Positions 29,075 through 37,747 of a stretch of DNA of 64,000 nucleotides are shown here, piece after piece. Within the stretch, counting starts at the first letter, position 1. Each line of letters starts with the position of its first letter. Origin of the DNA: Deltaproteobacteria bacterium (GTDB lineage: Bacteria > Desulfobacterota > Binatia > UBA1149 > SPBQ01); NCBI GenBank assembly GCA_029262375.1, contig JAJCZM010000044.1:1-64000 (forward strand), in the 5' to 3' direction. The notes below the pieces were generated by a model. The model worked only from the letters and a program-made list of their open reading frames with translations. It did not search any database and was not told the origin of the DNA. The translations under genes were made by a program, and so were the position numbers.

Positions 29075-30259
29075 GTGGCCGGCAAATCGAGCATCATCGA
29101 GGCGACGGATCGTTGCACCACGGGCAACTACGCGCGCTTCCCGGTCGCCTTCGTACGCGGCGAGGGCACGCGACTGCTGGACGAGAACGGGAAATCCTAT
29201 CTCGATCTGTTCAGCGGATTGGCCGTCAGCTGCCTCGGACACGGGCACAAGGGGCTGGCCGCGGCGATTGCAGAGCAAGCGTCAACGCTCATGCACACAT
29301 CGAACCTCTACTACCACGAACCGGGCGCTCGGCTCGCGCAAAGACTCGTCGATGCGACCTTCGCCGACCGCGTGTTCTTCTGTAACAGCGGTACAGAGGC
29401 GAACGAGGCGGCCATTAAGATGGCGCGCCGCGCGGTTCCCGACCGCTACAAGATCGTCAGCGTCGAGGGCTCGTTTCACGGGCGCACACTCGGCGCATTG
29501 GCCGCGACAGGCCAGCCTGATCTGCAAGAGGGTTTCGGCCCCATGCCGGGCGGCTTCGTACACGTCGCTTTCGGCGACATCGCGGCGATACGCGACGCGA
29601 TCGACTCCGAAACCGCCGCCGTCATCGTGGAACCAATCATCGGTGAAGGCGGCATCCGCGTACCGCCGGACGGCTATCTCAGTGCTTTGCGAACTACGTG
29701 CGACGACGCGGGCGCCGTCCTCATTTTCGACGAAGTACAGACGGGCATCGGGCGCACCGGAACGCTGTACGCCTACGAAGGCTTCGGCGTTACGCCCGAC
29801 ATTCTGACCTCAGCGAAAGCGCTCGGAGGTGGACTACCGATCGGCGCAGTACTCGCGACCGAGAAAGCCGCTGCCGGATTCGTTCCCGGCACGCACGGCT
29901 CGACATTCGGCGCCAATCCCGTAGCCTGCGCGGCCGCCCTCGCGGTTCTCGACGCGTTCGACGCGGAAGCAGTGCTCGAGAACGTCGTGCAAGTCGGCGC
30001 GCACTTGGAAGCGCGACTCGACGAGTTGGCCGCATCGCGCGACGACATCGTCGAAGTACGCGGCCGCGGCCTGATGCTCGGTATGGAACTCACGCGCCCT
30101 GCCCGCCCGGTGGTGGAAGCCGCTTTGGCAGCCGGCGTCATACTGAATGCAACCGCCGGTACAGTCGTCCGCTTCCTACCACCTCTGACGATAACCGCCG
30201 CCGAAATCGACGAAGGCATCGGCGTTCTCGCAAAGGCGCTCGAAGACACGGTAGAATGA
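29075..30259 (+). CDS. argD: Acetylornithine aminotransferase
   Basis: PLP enzyme that converts N-acetylglutamate semialdehyde to N-acetylornithine. 394 residues from GTG 29075. It shows FCNSGTEANEAAIKMARR (PLP phosphate loop, about 105-122), GSFHGRTLGALAATGQ, LIFDEVQTGIGRTGTLYAYE (Asp to the pyridine N, near 219), and the Schiff-base Lys in LTSAKALGGGLPIGAVL near 250. TFGANPVACAAALAVLD completes the class III pattern. It lies directly between argB and argF in the arginine run. Confidence 0.96.
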   Translation: MAGKSSIIEATDRCTTGNYARFPVAFVRGEGTRLLDENGKSYLDLFSGLAVSCLGHGHKGLAAAIAEQASTLMHTSNLYYHEPGARLAQRLVDATFADRVFFCNSGTEANEAAIKMARRAVPDRYKIVSVEGSFHGRTLGALAATGQPDLQEGFGPMPGGFVHVAFGDIAAIRDAIDSETAAVIVEPIIGEGGIRVPPDGYLSALRTTCDDAGAVLIFDEVQTGIGRTGTLYAYEGFGVTPDILTSAKALGGGLPIGAVLATEKAAAGFVPGTHGSTFGANPVACAAALAVLDAFDAEAVLENVVQVGAHLEARLDELAASRDDIVEVRGRGLMLGMELTRPARPVVEAALAAGVILNATAGTVVRFLPPLTITAAEIDEGIGVLAKALEDTVE

Positions 30260-30284
30260 TCGACCGACCGAGGTCCAAAGGAAC

Positions 30285-31223
30285 ATGAAGAGAGATCTGA
30301 TCACCATCGCGGACCTGACCATCGACGAAATAGGGTTGCTCGTGCGCGTCGCCGACCGCCTGAAAGGCGCCGTAGCGCGCCGAGAAGAGCATCGCTGGCT
30401 GCGCGGCTGCACCATGGCGATGATCTTCGAGAAACCGAGCCTGCGCACGCGCGTCACGTTCGAGACCGGCATGAACCAGCTCGGCGGCTCTGCGATCTAT
30501 CTCGGCCCGGCCGACATCATGCTCGGGGAACGCGAGTCGGTTCCCGATATCGGCAAGAATCTATCGCAGTGGGTGGACGTGATCATGGCCCGCACCTTCT
30601 CGCATCAATCGGTCGTCGATCTGGCCAACAGCGCGAAGGTCCCGGTCATCAACGGCCTGAGCGATCTCTACCACCCCTGCCAGGTGCTGGCCGACGTCTT
30701 CACATTGGTCGAGCTGCGCGGCGATCTCGACAAGCTCAAAGGATTGCACGTCGCCTTCGTCGGCGACGGCAACAATATGGTGCACTCGTGGATGCTGGCG
30801 GCCGCCCGCGTCGGCTTCGACTTCACGTTGGTATGCCCGCAGGGCTACGAGCCCGACGAAGGCGTGGTCGCACACGCGCGCTCCTTGGGTTCGAGCACGA
30901 TTACGGTTACCCACGACCTGACCGCGGGCACCAAAGGCGTCGATGTCCTCTATACCGACGTTTGGGCCAGCATGGGTCAGGAGGACGAAGCCGCCGAGCG
31001 CAGGACCGTGTTCGCTCCGTATCAGCTCAACGGCGACGTGCTCGCGAACGCGGCAAAGGACGCGATCGTCATGCACTGTCTGCCCGCGCACCGCGGTGAG
31101 GAAATTTCGGCCGACGTACTCGACGGCCCGCAGTCAGTGGTACTGCGCCAGGCGGAGAACCGCCTGCATCTTCAGAAGGCGCTCGCAGCGTGGCTGCTTG
31201 GTGCCAGGGAGGCTCAGAGCTGA
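30285..31223 (+). CDS. argF: Ornithine carbamoyltransferase
   Basis: Forms citrulline from ornithine and carbamoyl phosphate. 312 residues. The carbamoyl-phosphate loop reads [13 protein letters not shown] (about 47-59), with Leu where many OTCs have Thr or Met in Sx[12 protein letters not shown] (near 127) and the HCLP ornithine loop [12 protein letters not shown] (near 263) are intact, which favours OTC over acetyl- or succinylornithine variants. [16 protein letters not shown] is also conserved. Twenty-five bases separate it from argD. Its last codons carry the ribosome-binding site of argG and its TGA overlaps the proposed argG start. Confidence 0.96.
   Translation: MKRDLITIADLTIDEIGLLVRVADRLKGAVARREEHRWLRGCTMAMIFEKPSLRTRVTFETGMNQLGGSAIYLGPADIMLGERESVPDIGKNLSQWVDVIMARTFSHQSVVDLANSAKVPVINGLSDLYHPCQVLADVFTLVELRGDLDKLKGLHVAFVGDGNNMVHSWMLAAARVGFDFTLVCPQGYEPDEGVVAHARSLGSSTITVTHDLTAGTKGVDVLYTDVWASMGQEDEAAERRTVFAPYQLNGDVLANAAKDAIVMHCLPAHRGEEISADVLDGPQSVVLRQAENRLHLQKALAAWLLGAREAQS
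31207..31212 (+). promoter_or_regulatory. Shine-Dalgarno that supports a CTG start for argG
   Basis: GGGAGG inside the last codons of argF, seven bases before CTG 31220-31222. The spacing is ideal for that CTG, while the only canonical in-frame start, GTG 31190, lies upstream of this site. Confidence 0.65.
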
Positions 31224-32431
31224 ACGAGAAACCGAAAAAGATCGTGCTGGCCTACAGCGGCGGACTCGACACGTCGGTCATCCTCAAATGGTTGATCGAA
31301 GAGTACGACTGCGAGGTCGTGGCGTATGCGGCCGACGTCGGCCAGGGCCAGGAACTCGATCCGGTGGACGAACGGGCGCGCAAGACGGGCGCCTGCGATG
31401 TCTTCATCGAAGACCTGCGCGAAGAGTTTGTCTCCGACTTCGTCTTCCCGATGATGCGTGCCGGCGCGATCTACGAAGGGACCTATCTGCTCGGCACAGC
31501 GATCGCGCGCCCCGCCATCGCGAAACGCCAAGTAGACGTCGCGCATAAGACCGGCGCCGACGCGGTCGCGCACGGCGCCACCGGTAAGGGCAACGATCAA
31601 GTTCGCTTCGAGCTCGCGTTCAGCGGACTCGACCCGGATCTCGCGATCATCGCACCGTGGCGTACTTGGGACCTCAACTCGCGCACAAAACTCTACGCCT
31701 TCGCAGAAAAGAACGGCATCGAGGTTCCGGGCACGAAAGAGCGCGGCTACAGCATGGACGCCAACGTGCTGCACACGAGCTACGAAGGCTACGATCTGGA
31801 AGACCCTTGGACCGAGCCGCAAGAAGACATGTTCGGTCGTACCGTCGCACCGGAAGACGCACCCGACACGGCCGAGTACGTCGAAATCGACTATGAACGC
31901 GGCGACCCGGTCGCCCTCGACGGCAAGCGGCTGTCCGCGTTCGAACTGCTGGAGGCGCTCAATCAGATCGCCGGTCGCAACGGCGTCGGTCGCGACGACA
32001 TCGTCGAGAACCGATACGTCGGCATGAAGTCACGCGGTGTGTACGAGACGCCGGGCGGCACCGTTTTAATGGGAGCGCATCGCGCACTCGAGAGTTTGTG
32101 CCTGGATCGCGAGGTCATGCACCTGCGCGACAGCCTGATCCCGAAGTACGCCGAGATGGTCTACTACGGATATTGGTTCGCACCTGAGCGCGAGATGCTG
32201 CAGGCGGCCGTCGATGAATCACAGAAGGTCGTCAACGGCAGCGTGCGCATGAAACTATACAAAGGACGCGCGAGCGTCGCGGGCCGAAAGTCGGATCAAT
32301 CCCTCTACCTCCCCGACTTGGCGACCTTTGAAGAGGACGACGTGTACTCGCAGGCAGATGCGACCGGTTTCATTCGTCTGAACTCGCTCCGACTCAAAAT
32401 CCGCAACTTGGTTGCGAAGAAGAACGGCTGA
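31220..32431 (+). CDS. argG: Argininosuccinate synthase
   Basis: ATP-dependent condensation of citrulline and aspartate. About 403 residues from a proposed CTG at 31220, so the protein begins [19 protein letters not shown]. The PP-loop [15 protein letters not shown] is at residues 10-24, where ArgG enzymes normally have it. The only ATG/GTG/TTG upstream in frame is GTG 31190, which would add ten unconserved residues inside arg[35 protein letters not shown] and [27 protein letters not shown] are family signatures. Coupled to argF by a CTGA overlap and followed by argH after four bases. Confidence 0.95.
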   Translation: MNEKPKKIVLAYSGGLDTSVILKWLIEEYDCEVVAYAADVGQGQELDPVDERARKTGACDVFIEDLREEFVSDFVFPMMRAGAIYEGTYLLGTAIARPAIAKRQVDVAHKTGADAVAHGATGKGNDQVRFELAFSGLDPDLAIIAPWRTWDLNSRTKLYAFAEKNGIEVPGTKERGYSMDANVLHTSYEGYDLEDPWTEPQEDMFGRTVAPEDAPDTAEYVEIDYERGDPVALDGKRLSAFELLEALNQIAGRNGVGRDDIVENRYVGMKSRGVYETPGGTVLMGAHRALESLCLDREVMHLRDSLIPKYAEMVYYGYWFAPEREMLQAAVDESQKVVNGSVRMKLYKGRASVAGRKSDQSLYLPDLATFEEDDVYSQADATGFIRLNSLRLKIRNLVAKKNG

Positions 32432-32435
32432 CTCG

Positions 32436-33818
32436 GTGGCGAAAGCAAAGACAACCAACACGAGTTGGGGCGGCAGATTCAAGGTCCCGACCGCCGGCGG
32501 CGCGCAAGCGTTCACGGCATCGATCGGGTTCGACATCCGGCTGTATCCGTACGACGTGCGCGTGAGTATCGCGCACACGAAGATGCTCGCACATACGGGC
32601 ATTATTTCGGCCGCCGATCGCAACAAGATCGTCAAAGGACTGCACGCGGTCGAGAAAGAGCTCGATAGCGGCAAGTTCACCCCGCAGGTATCCGACGAAG
32701 ACATCCACATGGCGATCGAACGGCGACTGCGAGAGCGCATCGGTTCGGTAGGCGCGAAGCTTCACGCCGCGAGAAGCCGCAACGATCAAGTCATCACCGA
32801 CGTGCGCCTGTTCGTAAAAGACGCCATCGCCGTGATCGACGACGCCATCGGCGGCCTACAAAAAGCGCTGATCGGCGTCTGCAAGAAATACGAGTCCGCG
32901 ATCATGCCCGGCTATACCCATTTGCAGCGCGCGCAGCCCGTCCTTCTCGGTCACCATCTGCTTGCCTACTACGACATGCTTTCGCGCGATCGCGAACGTC
33001 TCGCGTCGTGTCTGGAGCGCGTAGACATCTTGCCGCTCGGGGCGGGAGCGATCGCCGGCACGACGCTTCCCATCGACCGTGCGTACGTCGCGAAAGAACT
33101 CGGCTTCGCGCGTATCGCAGAAAACAGCATGGATGCCGTCTCGGATCGCGACTTCATTCTCGAGTTCCTCTCCGACATGGCGATCCTATTCGCACACCTC
33201 AGCCGCCTTGCGGGCGAGATCACCATGTGGGCGACGGCCGAATTCGGCTTCGTCACGCTACACGACGCCTACTCGACGGGCAGCTCGATGATGCCGCAGA
33301 AGAAGAACCCCGACATCGCCGAACTCGTGCGCGGGAAATCCGGGCGCGTCTACGGCAATCTCGTGTCGGTACTGACCACCATCAAAGGTCTGCCGCTCGC
33401 GTACAACAGCGATCTGCAAGAAGACAAAGAGCCGCTCTTCGACAGCGTCGATACCGCTACCGGATCACTGACCACGCTGGCTGCGATGGTCACCTCGTTG
33501 CGCTTCAACGAAGAAGCGATGGCAGCAGCAGCGTCCGATGGTTTCCTACTGGCCACGGACCTCGCGGAGTATCTCGTCAGCGCCGGCGAGCCCTTCCGCA
33601 AAGCGCACGAGGTGGCCGGAAACATCGTGCTGCACTGCCTGGAAAACGACATCAGCCCAACCGATCTCGACGCGAAGGCACTGCGTAAATTCTCCAAGAA
33701 GTTCGGTGATGACATCGAGCGCCTGATGACGCCTCGCCAATCGGTGGATCGTCGCAAAGTCGTGGGCGGAACGGCAAGCAGCAACCTCAAGCGCCGCCTG
33801 CGCAAGCTCTCGAAGTAA
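32436..33818 (+). CDS. argH: Argininosuccinate lyase
   Basis: Last arginine step: splits argininosuccinate to arginine and fumarate. 460 residues from GTG 32436, five bases after argG. N-terminal TSWGGRFKVPTAGGAQAFTASI, then SDEDIHMAIERRLRERIG, KLHAARSRNDQVITDVRLF, and GYTHLQRAQPVLLGHHLLAY with its catalytic His. The fumarase-superfamily signature GSSMMPQKKNPDIAELVRGK carries the catalytic Ser near residue 285. The stop overlaps the next gene's ATG (TAATG). Confidence 0.97.
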   Translation: MAKAKTTNTSWGGRFKVPTAGGAQAFTASIGFDIRLYPYDVRVSIAHTKMLAHTGIISAADRNKIVKGLHAVEKELDSGKFTPQVSDEDIHMAIERRLRERIGSVGAKLHAARSRNDQVITDVRLFVKDAIAVIDDAIGGLQKALIGVCKKYESAIMPGYTHLQRAQPVLLGHHLLAYYDMLSRDRERLASCLERVDILPLGAGAIAGTTLPIDRAYVAKELGFARIAENSMDAVSDRDFILEFLSDMAILFAHLSRLAGEITMWATAEFGFVTLHDAYSTGSSMMPQKKNPDIAELVRGKSGRVYGNLVSVLTTIKGLPLAYNSDLQEDKEPLFDSVDTATGSLTTLAAMVTSLRFNEEAMAAAASDGFLLATDLAEYLVSAGEPFRKAHEVAGNIVLHCLENDISPTDLDAKALRKFSKKFGDDIERLMTPRQSVDRRKVVGGTASSNLKRRLRKLSK

Positions 33819-34303
33819 TGTGCCGCTGGTTCGCCGATAGTCTGCTGACAGCGCTGCTACTCGCGGCGGTCGTCTCATGCGGGATTCGCACCGACCCGCG
33901 TCCGCCGGAAGCCACGATGCCTGAGAGGCCGGCGAATTTCAGCGCCCTCATTGAGAACGACGAGGTACGGTTGCGCTGGAGTCGCCCGACGGAATCCACA
34001 GACGGTCGCGATCTGTATGACCTCGCCGGGTTCGTCATCGAACGGGGCGACGACGGTGAAGAGTTCGCAGTGATCGCCGAGGTGCCGGTCAACGACCGCA
34101 ATCGCGTGCGACCGCAAAACATATTCAAATGGCGCGACCTCGACCCGGTCGCTGGACGCAGCTTCTATCGAGTCCGTGCGTTCACCCGCGACGGACAGAC
34201 CGGTTCGATTTCGGCGGGCACACCGATCGAGGTCCCTACGGGTATCGTCGAACACGCGCGCAAACTGCGCGCGGCACAACCCGCCGCGCCCGATACCCCC
34301 TGA
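33818..34303 (+). CDS. Small lipoprotein with FnIII-like region, after argH
   Basis: 161 residues. Signal peptide MCRWFADSLLTALLLAAVVSC with lipobox VVSC, then CGIRTDPRPPE, reminiscent of the CGxKGPxxPP start of LptM/YifL-type lipoproteins, which often follow argH or precede lysA/dapF. The mature part (about 40-145) has the spacing of a fibronectin type III-like beta sandwich (VRLRWSRPTES, YDLAGFVIERG, FYRVRAFTRDGQTG). LptM relatives stabilise the LPS-export machinery; here that is only a suggestion. Coupled to argH by a one-base overlap and 3 bp from fabD. Confidence 0.75.
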   Translation: MCRWFADSLLTALLLAAVVSCGIRTDPRPPEATMPERPANFSALIENDEVRLRWSRPTESTDGRDLYDLAGFVIERGDDGEEFAVIAEVPVNDRNRVRPQNIFKWRDLDPVAGRSFYRVRAFTRDGQTGSISAGTPIEVPTGIVEHARKLRAAQPAAPDTP

Positions 34304-34306
34304 GCG

Positions 34307-35245
34307 ATGACGGACGACGCAGCCAGAATAGGACTGGTCTTCCCCGGGCAGGGCGCACAGAAGGCCGGCATGGCGAAGGACTTTCACGACGCCTTCGCAA
34401 CGGCGCGTGACGTTTTTGACGAAGCCTCGGACGCAACCGGCCTCGACATGCGCGCGCTCTGCTTCGACGACAAAGATCGATTGGCACTGACGGAGTTCGC
34501 GCAGCCGGCGATCCTAACGGCAGAGATCGCCATGCTCGCGAGCCTACGTACCGAGTACGCAATCACGCCCGTCGTTTACGGCGGCCACAGTCTCGGCGAG
34601 TACACCGCGCTGGTTGCGGCCGGCGTCATGGGCGTGGGCGACGCAGCCGCGTTGGTACGCGAGCGCGGCCGCCTCATGCAAGAAGCGGTGCCGATCGGCG
34701 CGGGCGGGATGCTCGCGGTCATCAAGTCCGAGCTCGATCTGGGCGCCATCGCAACGTTGATAGACGACCTCGATGTCGACATCGCGAACATCAATTCGGC
34801 CGACCAGGTCGTTCTCAGCGGCAAAGACGCCGATCTAGCGACCGCGAAAGACAGGGTGAAAGAGAACATCGAGCGAGCCAAATGCCTTCCACTTCGCGTT
34901 TCGGCACCGTTCCATTCGCGCATGATGGCGGCGGCGGCCGAGAAGTTTCGGCCGACGCTCGCCGATGCGGCCAAAGGCTGGACGGCGCGCGACGCCGCTA
35001 GCGTTGCCTCGAACTACACAGGCAACTTCCACACCCCCGATCCGGATGAGATCGCGCAGGCACTGGCCCACCAGATCGACGCCCCGGTGCGCTGGCTCGA
35101 CAACATGCGGGGGATTCTCGATCGCAGCGACCGGGTGATCGAACTCGGCCCGGGACGCCCGCTTCGCGGCTTTTTCGCAAGCCTCGGCACCAAGATCGAG
35201 TGTATTACCGACACCGCATCGGCAGCCGCAACGCTCGGTTCCTAG
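34307..35245 (+). CDS. fabD: Malonyl-CoA:ACP transacylase
   Basis: Loads malonyl onto acyl carrier protein for fatty acid synthesis. 312 residues. GLVFPGQGAQKAGM at the N-terminus, nucleophile Ser in YGGHSLGEYTALVAAG (near residue 94) with the usual Glu three residues later, and catalytic His in RVSAPFHSRMM (near 203). VIELGPGRPLRGF closes the fold. No other fab genes are adjacent. It could also serve a polyketide pathway, but none is in the window. It is the last gene of the xerC/arg run or a separate unit. Confidence 0.93.
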   Translation: MTDDAARIGLVFPGQGAQKAGMAKDFHDAFATARDVFDEASDATGLDMRALCFDDKDRLALTEFAQPAILTAEIAMLASLRTEYAITPVVYGGHSLGEYTALVAAGVMGVGDAAALVRERGRLMQEAVPIGAGGMLAVIKSELDLGAIATLIDDLDVDIANINSADQVVLSGKDADLATAKDRVKENIERAKCLPLRVSAPFHSRMMAAAAEKFRPTLADAAKGWTARDAASVASNYTGNFHTPDPDEIAQALAHQIDAPVRWLDNMRGILDRSDRVIELGPGRPLRGFFASLGTKIECITDTASAAATLGS

Positions 35246-35358
35246 ATCCGTCGGCCACGATTCACCTTGACTGGCCCCCGCCAACGGCCCTAGCCTACTT
35301 CCGTACCGAGCCCGCTTTGCTCTGCCCGCGTGAGCCCCGAGCTTCGGTAACAGAACCA

Positions 35359-36048
35359 ATGCTCCGAAACGCTACAGTCGCGGTTTCCGCAGTCGCGCTC
35401 GCTCTGTTGATCTTCACGCCGCGCGATGTCGATGCGCAGTGCAACTTCGACCGATCGTCGCGAGCGCGTGGCATGACGACGTGGCTCGTGCGCGCGATGG
35501 AGCGGTGTCCGTCGATCACGTACCCCGCGCCCAACACGCAGACGTCGGCGGGCACACCGGGCTGCGCACCGGGCGTCCCCTACTCGCCCTACACGTTCGA
35601 GGATGGCGGCAGCTGCCTGGTAAAGACGAAGACCAAACGCGAAGACCCCTGCTCGAACGGCACCGGCATTCCCTGCACCGACATCGCGATCAAAGTGAAG
35701 TGCTCCGGCATCCTGGATCCGGGCGGCGTTCCGATCGACGACCTCGCCGCGGCCGGTTGGAGCGTCGGCTATCTGAGCCGCATCACCGTTGACGACGACG
35801 GAACCGCAGCCGGCTTCGGGCCGGGAACCGGCGATCAAACCATCATCGACTTTCCCGCCAACTTCGGCCTGCCGGCGGGAAAGAAGGGCAAGCTCAATGG
35901 AATCGTTGGCACCAACAGCGGCTTCTGTTTGTTCCTCAGCCCCTGCCCGCCAAAACCACCCGAATGCATGAACATCGAGCAGATCGCACTGCGCCTGCTC
36001 GATCCGCAAGGTCGTGTCTTCGCGGTACCCGGCAGCTCCACGCGCTAG
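35359..36048 (+). CDS. Secreted cysteine-containing protein, unknown function
   Basis: About 229 residues from ATG 35359; the frame is open from 35200 but overlaps fabD there. Signal peptide with hydrophobic VAVSAVALALLIF and a likely AxA-like cleavage after VDA, giving a mature start QCNF. Cysteines are spread through the mature part (CAPGVPYSP, DPCSNGTGIPCTDIAIKVKC, CLFLSPCPPKPPECM), suggesting disulphides outside the cytoplasm. Central beta-rich SVGYLSRITVDDDGTAAGFG. No family recognised. It sits between fabD and dapF without obvious link to either. Style resembles the large Cys-rich protein at 44702. Confidence 0.78.
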   Translation: MLRNATVAVSAVALALLIFTPRDVDAQCNFDRSSRARGMTTWLVRAMERCPSITYPAPNTQTSAGTPGCAPGVPYSPYTFEDGGSCLVKTKTKREDPCSNGTGIPCTDIAIKVKCSGILDPGGVPIDDLAAAGWSVGYLSRITVDDDGTAAGFGPGTGDQTIIDFPANFGLPAGKKGKLNGIVGTNSGFCLFLSPCPPKPPECMNIEQIALRLLDPQGRVFAVPGSSTR

Positions 36049-36106
36049 TCCGCTGCAAACTTTCGTTCTCGTACCGCCGCACCTATAGTCGCCTCGGTAT
36101 CCGGCG

Positions 36107-36964
36107 ATGAAAGTCACATTCACAAAGCTTCACGGTTGCGCCAACGACTATCTCTACGTGAACTGCCTCGAGCAGCAGCTCGAAGACGCGCCCTCGATCG
36201 CACGCATCTTGTCGGATCGACACCAAGGCATCGGTAGCGACGGCTTGATTCTCGTTTGTCCTTCGGATGAAGCCGACTTCCGCATGGAAATGTACAACGC
36301 CGACGGCAGCCGCGGCGACATGTGCGGCAACGGCATTCGCGCCTTCGCCAAGTACGTGGCGGACCGCGGCCTGACCGCTGCGGACACGCTCCGCATCGAC
36401 ACCGACGCCGGCGTCAAGGTATTGGAGCTGCACAAGCGCGACGGGCTCGTGGCCGGCGTGACGGTCGACATGGGCAAGCCTATTCTCGAAGGCCGCGAGA
36501 TTCCCGTCGATGCAGACGGCCTAGTGGTCGAGAAGCCGCTCGAAGTCGACGGCCGCGTCTGGACGGTGACCTGCGTATCGATGGGCAATCCGCATTGCGT
36601 CACCTTCGACGAAGATCCCGATCCGCTCAAGTTGCAGCTGATCGGCCCGCCGTTCGAACACCATCCGTTTTTCCCGAAGCGTGTGAACACGGAGTTCGTA
36701 CGCGTGGACTCGCGCGACCACCTGACGATGCGGGTGTGGGAACGAGGATCGGGCGAGACCATGGCCTGCGGTACCGGTGCTTGTGCCGTTCTGGTCGCCG
36801 CGGTGCTCACCGATCGTGCCGAACGCAAAGCGACGGTCTCGCTACGCGGTGGCGATCTCGAAATCGAGTACCGCGAAGACGACAGCGTCTTCATGACCGG
36901 CCCCGCCGCGGAAGTGTTCACGGCGACCGTGAACGTCGACGTTCAAACCGGCCGCATCTCCTAG
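36107..36964 (+). CDS. dapF: Diaminopimelate epimerase
   Basis: Interconverts LL- and meso-diaminopimelate for lysine and peptidoglycan. 285 residues. FTKLHGCANDYLYVNCLE at the N-terminus, catalytic Cys in MCGNGIRAFAKYVADRG (near residue 73), GNPHCVTFDE, NTEFVRVDSRD and the second catalytic Cys in MACGTGACAVLVAAV (near 221). It has the two-fold symmetric epimerase layout. dapA and dapB follow about 0.8 kb downstream after an HTH gene, so lysine-pathway genes cluster here. Confidence 0.97.
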   Translation: MKVTFTKLHGCANDYLYVNCLEQQLEDAPSIARILSDRHQGIGSDGLILVCPSDEADFRMEMYNADGSRGDMCGNGIRAFAKYVADRGLTAADTLRIDTDAGVKVLELHKRDGLVAGVTVDMGKPILEGREIPVDADGLVVEKPLEVDGRVWTVTCVSMGNPHCVTFDEDPDPLKLQLIGPPFEHHPFFPKRVNTEFVRVDSRDHLTMRVWERGSGETMACGTGACAVLVAAVLTDRAERKATVSLRGGDLEIEYREDDSVFMTGPAAEVFTATVNVDVQTGRIS

Positions 36965-37041
36965 TCGCACGCGCCCACTCGACCGCGTCGGCTTCGCGCT
37001 TCACTAAAAGTAACGCCAAGTCATTGCCTCTTCGCTGTCTC

Positions 37042-37656
37042 GTGCGCGATGACGCTCGATGGCATCTCGATTCAGCCTGCAACTATGCTACCGCCGAAGG
37101 TACTATCTTGGGTAAGATCCGGCGCGGAGGTTTCATCTTCGTGGCCTGGGCGGGCGATCACGCCCCACGGCACGTTCAGCGAGCGACGGCTTTGAAACTC
37201 AAACACGTATCGCTGAACAATCAGAAACGCGCCTTCGAGATGACGACGCGCTCGGGACGCGAACTCAGCTTGCCGTACGCAAAGGCGACTCCTCCCCCGA
37301 CAGCCGACGACTCGGTAGACTCGGTCTACGTCGATCCCGAAGTTGCGAACGAAGGGTTCTCCTACACCTTGGAGTCCGGCCGATCCGGGACGGTACTCAT
37401 CGAGCAGGTGCTCGACTACCACGAAGATCCCGACTACCTGCGCAACCTACTGCTGTACGAGCTCACCGCCCGTGCGCTCGACGAATTGGAGCGGACCCCG
37501 CTCAGTCGCCGTCAGATCTGCCGTCGGCTGCGAACCTCGCCCACGCAGCTGTACCGCCTCCTCGACACGACCAACTACGGGAAGAGTCTCGACAAGATGG
37601 TCGCGCTACTGCAGGCACTCGACTGCCACGTGTCACTGGTGGTTCGGCCGCGCTGA
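37042..37656 (+). CDS. HTH protein with an upstream DUF4160-like fragment
   Basis: The convincing part begins at about 37192-37240 (ATG 37240, MTTRSGRELSLPYAK) and runs 138 residues. Beta-rich DSVYVDPEVANEGFSYTLE and GTVLIEQVLDYHEDPDYLR lead into a helix-turn-helix SRRQICRRLRTSPTQLYRLL and a C-terminal MVALLQALDCHVSLVV, like the XRE-type domain of antitoxin-like regulators. In the same frame upstream, 37111-37176 reads GKIRRGGFIFVAWAGDHAPR then HV. This resembles the core of DUF4160-type small proteins, found beside similar regulators. In-frame starts: TTG 37024, GTG 37042, TTG 37192, ATG 37240. It may be a fusion, or an HTH gene behind a truncated DUF4160 gene. Confidence 0.65.
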   Translation: MRDDARWHLDSACNYATAEGTILGKIRRGGFIFVAWAGDHAPRHVQRATALKLKHVSLNNQKRAFEMTTRSGRELSLPYAKATPPPTADDSVDSVYVDPEVANEGFSYTLESGRSGTVLIEQVLDYHEDPDYLRNLLLYELTARALDELERTPLSRRQICRRLRTSPTQLYRLLDTTNYGKSLDKMVALLQALDCHVSLVVRPR

Positions 37657-37747
37657 ACTCTGAATGAGGTGAACCTCTCGTAGGGATAGGCACGCACCGG
37701 CCCGCCCGCTTTTTCCCCCGCCGCAAAACCGCTAGAAAGGTCCGACA

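Noticed and set aside
31190..31219. GTG 31190 as the argG start.
   Set aside because: Adds ten residues inside argF, lies before the good Shine-Dalgarno and is not conserved; CTG 31220 fits better.
36322..37041. Long open frame continuing through dapF into the HTH gene, as if one 444-residue protein.
   Set aside because: The first 210 residues are the +1 shadow of dapF (Arg-rich, no motifs); only the part after about 37024 shows protein-like composition.
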